The position numbers and the translations under genes were made by a program. The notes below the pieces were generated by a model. That model was not told the DNA's origin and ran no database searches. It saw nothing but the letters and a program-made list of their open reading frames with translations. A DNA stretch of 64,000 bases from Thiohalocapsa sp. (GTDB lineage Bacteria; Pseudomonadota; Gammaproteobacteria; Chromatiales; Chromatiaceae), in NCBI GenBank assembly GCA_021736785.1, contig JAIPFF010000022.1, positions 19,237 through 83,236 on the forward strand, given 5' to 3'. How positions within the stretch are numbered: the stretch's first letter is position 1; each line of letters begins with the position of its first letter. Positions 62,085 through 64,000 of this stretch are shown here, in pieces.

Positions 62085-63013
62085 TGACGGCGCAAGCGCT
62101 CCTTGCCGGTAGGTCCGATGCGGGCGTGATCCTGGTGGTCGACGATTCGCCCGCCAACCTGCGTCTGCTGACCGATATGCTGACGGCGCGGGGCTATGAG
62201 GTCCATGTCGCGCCCAACGGCAAGCGCGCCCTGCAATCGGCCCAAGCGCATCCGCCGACGCTGGTCCTGCTCGATATCCTGATGCCCGGCATGGATGGGT
62301 TTGAGGTCTGCAGCAAACTCAAAGAGGCCGGGCAAAGCCGTGACATTCCGATCGTCTTTCTCAGCGCCATCGACGCCGCCGACACCAAGGCACTCGCCTT
62401 CGAGGCCGGCGGCGTCGACTACATCACCAAGCCCTTCGAAGAGATCGAAGTGCTGGCCCGGATCGACACCCATGTCCGTATGCGCAACATGCAGCTGCTT
62501 CTGCTGCAGCAGAATGCCGAGTTGGAGCGCCTGGCGACGACCGACCCGCTCACCGGCCTGCTGAACCGTCGCAGCTTCCGCGAGCACACCTGCCGGCGCC
62601 TTGCCGAATCCGCGCGCTACGGCAGTCCGTGCAGCCTGATCTTGTTCGATATCGACGGATTCAAGCCCATCAACGACAACTTCGGCCATGACATCGGGGA
62701 CCGGGTTCTGCAGGCGATCAGCGCCCGCATCGCCGGGCGAATTCGCGCCGCCGACATCTTCGCGCGCTGGGGCGGGGAGGAGTTCACCCTGCTGCTGCCG
62801 AGTATCGACCTCGCCGAAGGCTGCCGGCTGGCCGAGCAACTGCGCGCATTACTCGCCGACGAGCCATTCCCGAAAGTTGCGGTCGTCACCGCAAGCTTCG
62901 GTGTTGCCTGCATGCGCAAAGGCGAGGACTTCGACAGCCTCATCAAGCGCGCCGATCAAGCGCTTTACAAGGCAAAGGCGCGGGGACGCAATCGGGTCGA
63001 GGCGACCGATTGA
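62081..63013 (+). CDS. Response regulator with diguanylate cyclase output (REC-GGDEF)
   Basis: 310 aa. ATG 62081 overlaps the kinase stop. A REC domain has phospho-acceptor D65 and K117; a coiled linker leads to a GGDEF domain with an intact GGEEF (231-235) and an inhibitory site RAAD (222-225) five residues before it. This is a PleD/WspR-like arrangement: phosphorylation by the neighbouring kinase would promote dimerisation and c-di-GMP synthesis, with product feedback. It also would be phosphorylated by the kinase's own receiver or a separate relay. Confidence 0.94.
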   Translation: MMTAQALLAGRSDAGVILVVDDSPANLRLLTDMLTARGYEVHVAPNGKRALQSAQAHPPTLVLLDILMPGMDGFEVCSKLKEAGQSRDIPIVFLSAIDAADTKALAFEAGGVDYITKPFEEIEVLARIDTHVRMRNMQLLLLQQNAELERLATTDPLTGLLNRRSFREHTCRRLAESARYGSPCSLILFDIDGFKPINDNFGHDIGDRVLQAISARIAGRIRAADIFARWGGEEFTLLLPSIDLAEGCRLAEQLRALLADEPFPKVAVVTASFGVACMRKGEDFDSLIKRADQALYKAKARGRNRVEATD

Positions 63014-63025
63014 CGCGCCGTCGCA

Positions 63026-63700
63026 TCAGCATCCGGGCCGGCTCCACCAACGCGACAAGCGCCGTTGGAAGACGCGCGAGGGGACACCTTCATAGTGGGA
63101 AACGTCGTTGAAGACCCGCAGCCGGGCGCGCACGACACTGGCAAAGTCCAGGATGGTCAGCGCCGCCGGGCTCTGGTCCAGGCGATCGCGATAGCCGCGG
63201 GCATCGAAGCCCAGAAGACTGCTTACCAGCAGCCGGTTCGTACCCTTATGGGACACCACCAGCACGGAGCGGTGCTCATGCTCCTGCACAATGCGGCGCA
63301 TCACCGGCAGCGCACGGGCGAGCACCTCGATACCGGACTCGCCGCCGGCCGGGGCCATGGTCAACGGATCCTCCTGCCAGGCGTCGTATTCGTCGGCGTA
63401 TTCCGCCTCGACCTCGTCGCGGGTCTTGCCTTCCCAATGGCCGTAGTCGATCTCGCGCAGATCCGGCTCGGTCCGGGGCTCCAGATCGTGGGGGCGGGCG
63501 ATGATCCGCGCGGTCTCGAGCGTGCGGCCCATCGGACTCGCGTAGACGGCATCGAGGGTGTCGCATCGCAGGCGCTCGGCAAGCGCCTGCACCTGATGGC
63601 GACCTTCGTCGGACAAGGCCACGTCGGTGGATCCCGCAAAGCGGTCCTCGGCGGTAAGCTCGGTGGCGCCGTGGCGCACCAGATAGATTCGCGTCGGCAT
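63026..63700 (-). CDS. Histidine phosphatase family protein
   Basis: 224 aa from ATG 63700; the frame is open 20 codons further. RHG (9-11, phospho-His H10), DLREIDYGHWEGKTRDE, and VVSHKGTNRLL with the second catalytic His. It is of the phosphoglycerate-mutase/CobC-like type; the substrate is unknown. Convergent with the cyclase gene, 12 bases apart. Upstream of it are the dif site and the probable transposase gene. Confidence 0.85.
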   Translation of the reverse strand: MPTRIYLVRHGATELTAEDRFAGSTDVALSDEGRHQVQALAERLRCDTLDAVYASPMGRTLETARIIARPHDLEPRTEPDLREIDYGHWEGKTRDEVEAEYADEYDAWQEDPLTMAPAGGESGIEVLARALPVMRRIVQEHEHRSVLVVSHKGTNRLLVSSLLGFDARGYRDRLDQSPAALTILDFASVVRARLRVFNDVSHYEGVPSRVFQRRLSRWWSRPGC

Positions 63701-63792
63701 ATTGAGCACCGGGGTTGTTCTCGATCCCGGCCAGATGAGGACGGAACTGCTAGATGGCAATCGGTCGTGGCCCCAGACTCCATGCGCACATC

Positions 63793-63820
63793 ACTTTACA
63801 TAATATACATTATGCGCAAT
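63793..63820 (-). other. dif: Chromosome dimer resolution site dif
   Basis: Read on the minus strand, these 28 bases contain GCGCATAATGTATATTATGT, identical to the E. coli dif core across 20 bases. In total 24 of 28 positions match; the differences are at positions 1, 2, 24 and 27 of the 28. The XerC arm (first 11), the six-base centre TGTATA and the XerD arm (last 11) are all recognisable. dif is where XerC/XerD resolve chromosome dimers with FtsK at the terminus, so this window should lie at the replication terminus. Confidence 0.93.
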
Positions 63821-63858
63821 CCCCGAGGTCGGGAAACGGACCGCCAACCCAGGTGCCC

Positions 63859-64000
63859 TGTGTGTCAATGTCCAAGCCGACACTCTCCCGTCGGATTCTT
63901 GTATAAAGATTCCAAGGGCCAGCGCAGGAGACAACGACCGTGAGCGACTCCAACGAGGTACTGACCGAGCCGACGCTCGAGCGACGCACGCGCCGGCGGT
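63859..64000 (+). mobile_element. Possible left end of an insertion sequence (cut by window edge)
   Basis: About 40 bases past dif, the sequence TGTGTCAATGTCCAAGCCGA is followed by a leader with TTCTTGTATAAAG and a gene start that looks like a transposase. TG at the outer edge is typical for IS3-type ends. The right end is outside the window, so the boundary is a guess. Confidence 0.35.
63940..64000 (+). CDS. Probable transposase (OrfA-like), N-terminal fragment
   Basis: Only 20 codons, from GTG 63940, with GCAGGAGA about 10 bases upstream. It reads SDSNEVLTEPTLERRTRRR, similar to the leader of IS3-type OrfA proteins before their helix-turn-helix (RRxFSxxYK). This is a weak identification from the shape of the first residues and the nearby candidate IS end. 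Any other basic protein is possible. Confidence 0.4.
   Translation, partial: MSDSNEVLTEPTLERRTRRR

Overview
The window is about 64 kb of high-GC DNA with the gene content and gene order of a gammaproteobacterial chromosome. Three conserved blocks support this: the nnrD-tsaE-amidase-mutL-miaA-hfq-hflX-hflK-hflC-hisZ-purA run, the yceD-rpmF-plsX-fabHDG-acpP-fabF-pabC-mltG-tmk-holB-pilZ-tatD run, and a 28-bp site near the right end that matches the E. coli dif sequence at 24 of 28 positions. Pyruvate:ferredoxin oxidoreductase, a Na+-pumping oxaloacetate decarboxylase and a perfect FNR-type box suggest an organism able to live with little or no oxygen. A Chromatiales/Ectothiorhodospiraceae-like lineage is my guess, not something the sequence proves.

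Layout. 1-8000: the start of lon, then rsmA, deaD, a LuxR-type regulator, an ABC1/UbiB-family kinase, an NAD(P)-binding protein and a YebG-family SOS protein, mostly on the minus strand. 8200-14500: ferritin with a 26-residue Cys-rich microprotein just behind it, a secreted unknown, a dihydroorotate-dehydrogenase-like protein and the 1197-residue NifJ. 14700-21300: rimI, then a five-gene glycan-assembly cluster with two proteins that carry degenerate phosphoglycosyl-transferase modules. 21400-26500: EVE protein, patatin, rsgA, a small cytochrome c, orn, queG. 26800-40700: the mutL/miaA/hfq/hfl/purA block. 40950-44224: oadGAB. 44285-55631: the lipid-synthesis, cell-wall and replication block. 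55700-63000: polyphosphate:AMP phosphotransferase, thioesterase, aminotransferase, and a hybrid histidine kinase overlapping a diguanylate-cyclase response regulator. 63026-64000: a histidine phosphatase, the dif site, and the first codons of a probable transposase gene.

How it fits together. From 26.8 kb to 63 kb almost every gene points right, towards dif, as expected for a replichore running into the terminus. The clearest out-of-the-ordinary signals are the dif site with a mobile element probably starting 40 bp away, the glycan cluster with one canonical and two apparently inactive transferase modules, a promoter of the yebG-like gene with an inverted repeat filling its -35/-10 spacer, a perfect FNR box between fabG and acpP, and the ferritin-coupled Cys/Lys-rich microprotein. 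No tRNA, rRNA or CRISPR array was found.
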